This document shows positions 5,224-5,505 of a stretch of DNA of 5,505 nucleotides, piece after piece. The notes under the pieces are model-generated. The model had not been told where the DNA came from. It made no database searches and saw nothing but the letters and a program-made list of their open reading frames with translations. The translations under genes were made by a program, and so were the position numbers. The stretch's first letter is position 1; every line of letters begins with the position of its first letter. The stretch covers positions 1-5,505 of the forward strand of contig JAEVYV010000204.1 in the NCBI GenBank assembly GCA_023392575.1, given 5' to 3'. The stretch comes from Bacteroidota bacterium. Its GTDB lineage: Bacteria > Bacteroidota > Bacteroidia > Chitinophagales > Chitinophagaceae.

Positions 5224-5505
5224 ATGTACTGGATCATTCAATTATTGGTCAATGCCGGTGTGTTATTCCTGCTGGCAGGAATACTGACGGATGTTAAAGT
5301 GAGAAGCTACGGAACAGCCGTTCTGGTGGCCCTGGTGATTGGGTTTTTAAATGCTACGGTAGGTTTTTTGTTAAGGCTGCCCTTAAACATTATTACGCTT
5401 GGGCTTTTGTCGTTTTTTGTGCGGTTATTGATAACTGCTGTTGTCATTAAGATCACCGACCGCTTTTTTTCTGGTTTCGAGGTAAGAACGTTTACATCCG
5501 CCCTG
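5224..5505 (+). CDS. Phage_holin_4_2 / YvlD-type membrane protein (3' end beyond window)
   Basis: Ninety-four codons are visible from the ATG at 5224, and the frame is still open at the window end. Hydrophobic segments lie near 3-21, 32-51 and 54-76, separated by LTDVKVRSYGTA (21-32), LNATVGFLLRLPLNIITLGL (43-62) and FFSGFEVRTFTSAL (81-94). The order of TM helix, 'V-x-V-x-S-(Y/F)-x-x-A', 'G-x-x-N-A', 'L-P-x-N-x-x-T-L-G' and 'G-F-x-V-x-x-F-x-S-A-L' is that of the Phage_holin_4_2 family (YvlD-like), which is usually about 110-120 residues. Family members are mostly chromosomal envelope proteins despite the name, and no other phage gene is present, so lysis is not implied. An AGGA at 5218-5221 lies only 2 nt before the ATG, too close for a normal Shine-Dalgarno spacing. 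It is probably translated from the same mRNA as the TerB-like gene. Confidence 0.88.
   Translation, partial: MYWIIQLLVNAGVLFLLAGILTDVKVRSYGTAVLVALVIGFLNATVGFLLRLPLNIITLGLLSFFVRLLITAVVIKITDRFFSGFEVRTFTSAL

Noticed and set aside
5224..5505. Prophage or lysis cassette
   Set aside because: The holin-4_2 family is mostly chromosomal, and no endolysin, structural or integrase gene is in the window.

Overview
The window looks like chromosomal DNA of a Bacteroidota bacterium, probably of the Chitinophagaceae type. Three things suggest this. Start codons mostly lack Shine-Dalgarno sequences, candidate promoters resemble the TTG / TAnnTTTG pattern of this phylum, and the protein families and gene style fit. 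Assignment below phylum level is inference. There is no sign of a phage, transposon, CRISPR array or structural RNA gene.

Layout from left to right: (1) minus strand, the N-terminal 203 codons of a secreted-type dienelactone-hydrolase-family protein resembling E. coli YghX (1-610, cut by the window edge). (2) Minus strand, a very polar Ser/Arg/Gln-rich 74-residue small protein (766-990), followed by a perfect 12-bp hairpin (718-747). (3) Divergent from it on the plus strand, an 86-residue conserved-looking protein of unknown function (1190-1450). Its start codon sits at the edge of a perfect 15-bp inverted repeat (1158-1190). (4) About 400 bp without a convincing gene (1451-1856). (5) Plus strand, a hotdog-fold acyl-CoA thioesterase of the YdiI/MenI type (1857-2285). 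(6) Converging on it with a 4-bp stop-codon overlap, an orphan six-TM sensor histidine kinase on the minus strand (2282-3730) with a good phylum-type promoter (3761-3790). (7) Minus strand, a small two-TM protein with a His-rich tail (3869-4399). (8) Divergent on the plus strand, a TerB-like acidic helical protein (4517-5215), followed 8 bp later by the start of a Phage_holin_4_2/YvlD-type membrane protein (5224 to the window end), probably one operon.

Most genes are single transcription units with unrelated jobs: ester hydrolysis, thioester hydrolysis, sensing, envelope. Only the TerB-like/holin-family pair has operon spacing. No obviously new multi-gene system is visible. The best leads are the palindrome abutting the 1190 start codon, the two small uncharacterised proteins diverging from that region, and the TerB-like plus holin-4_2 pair.
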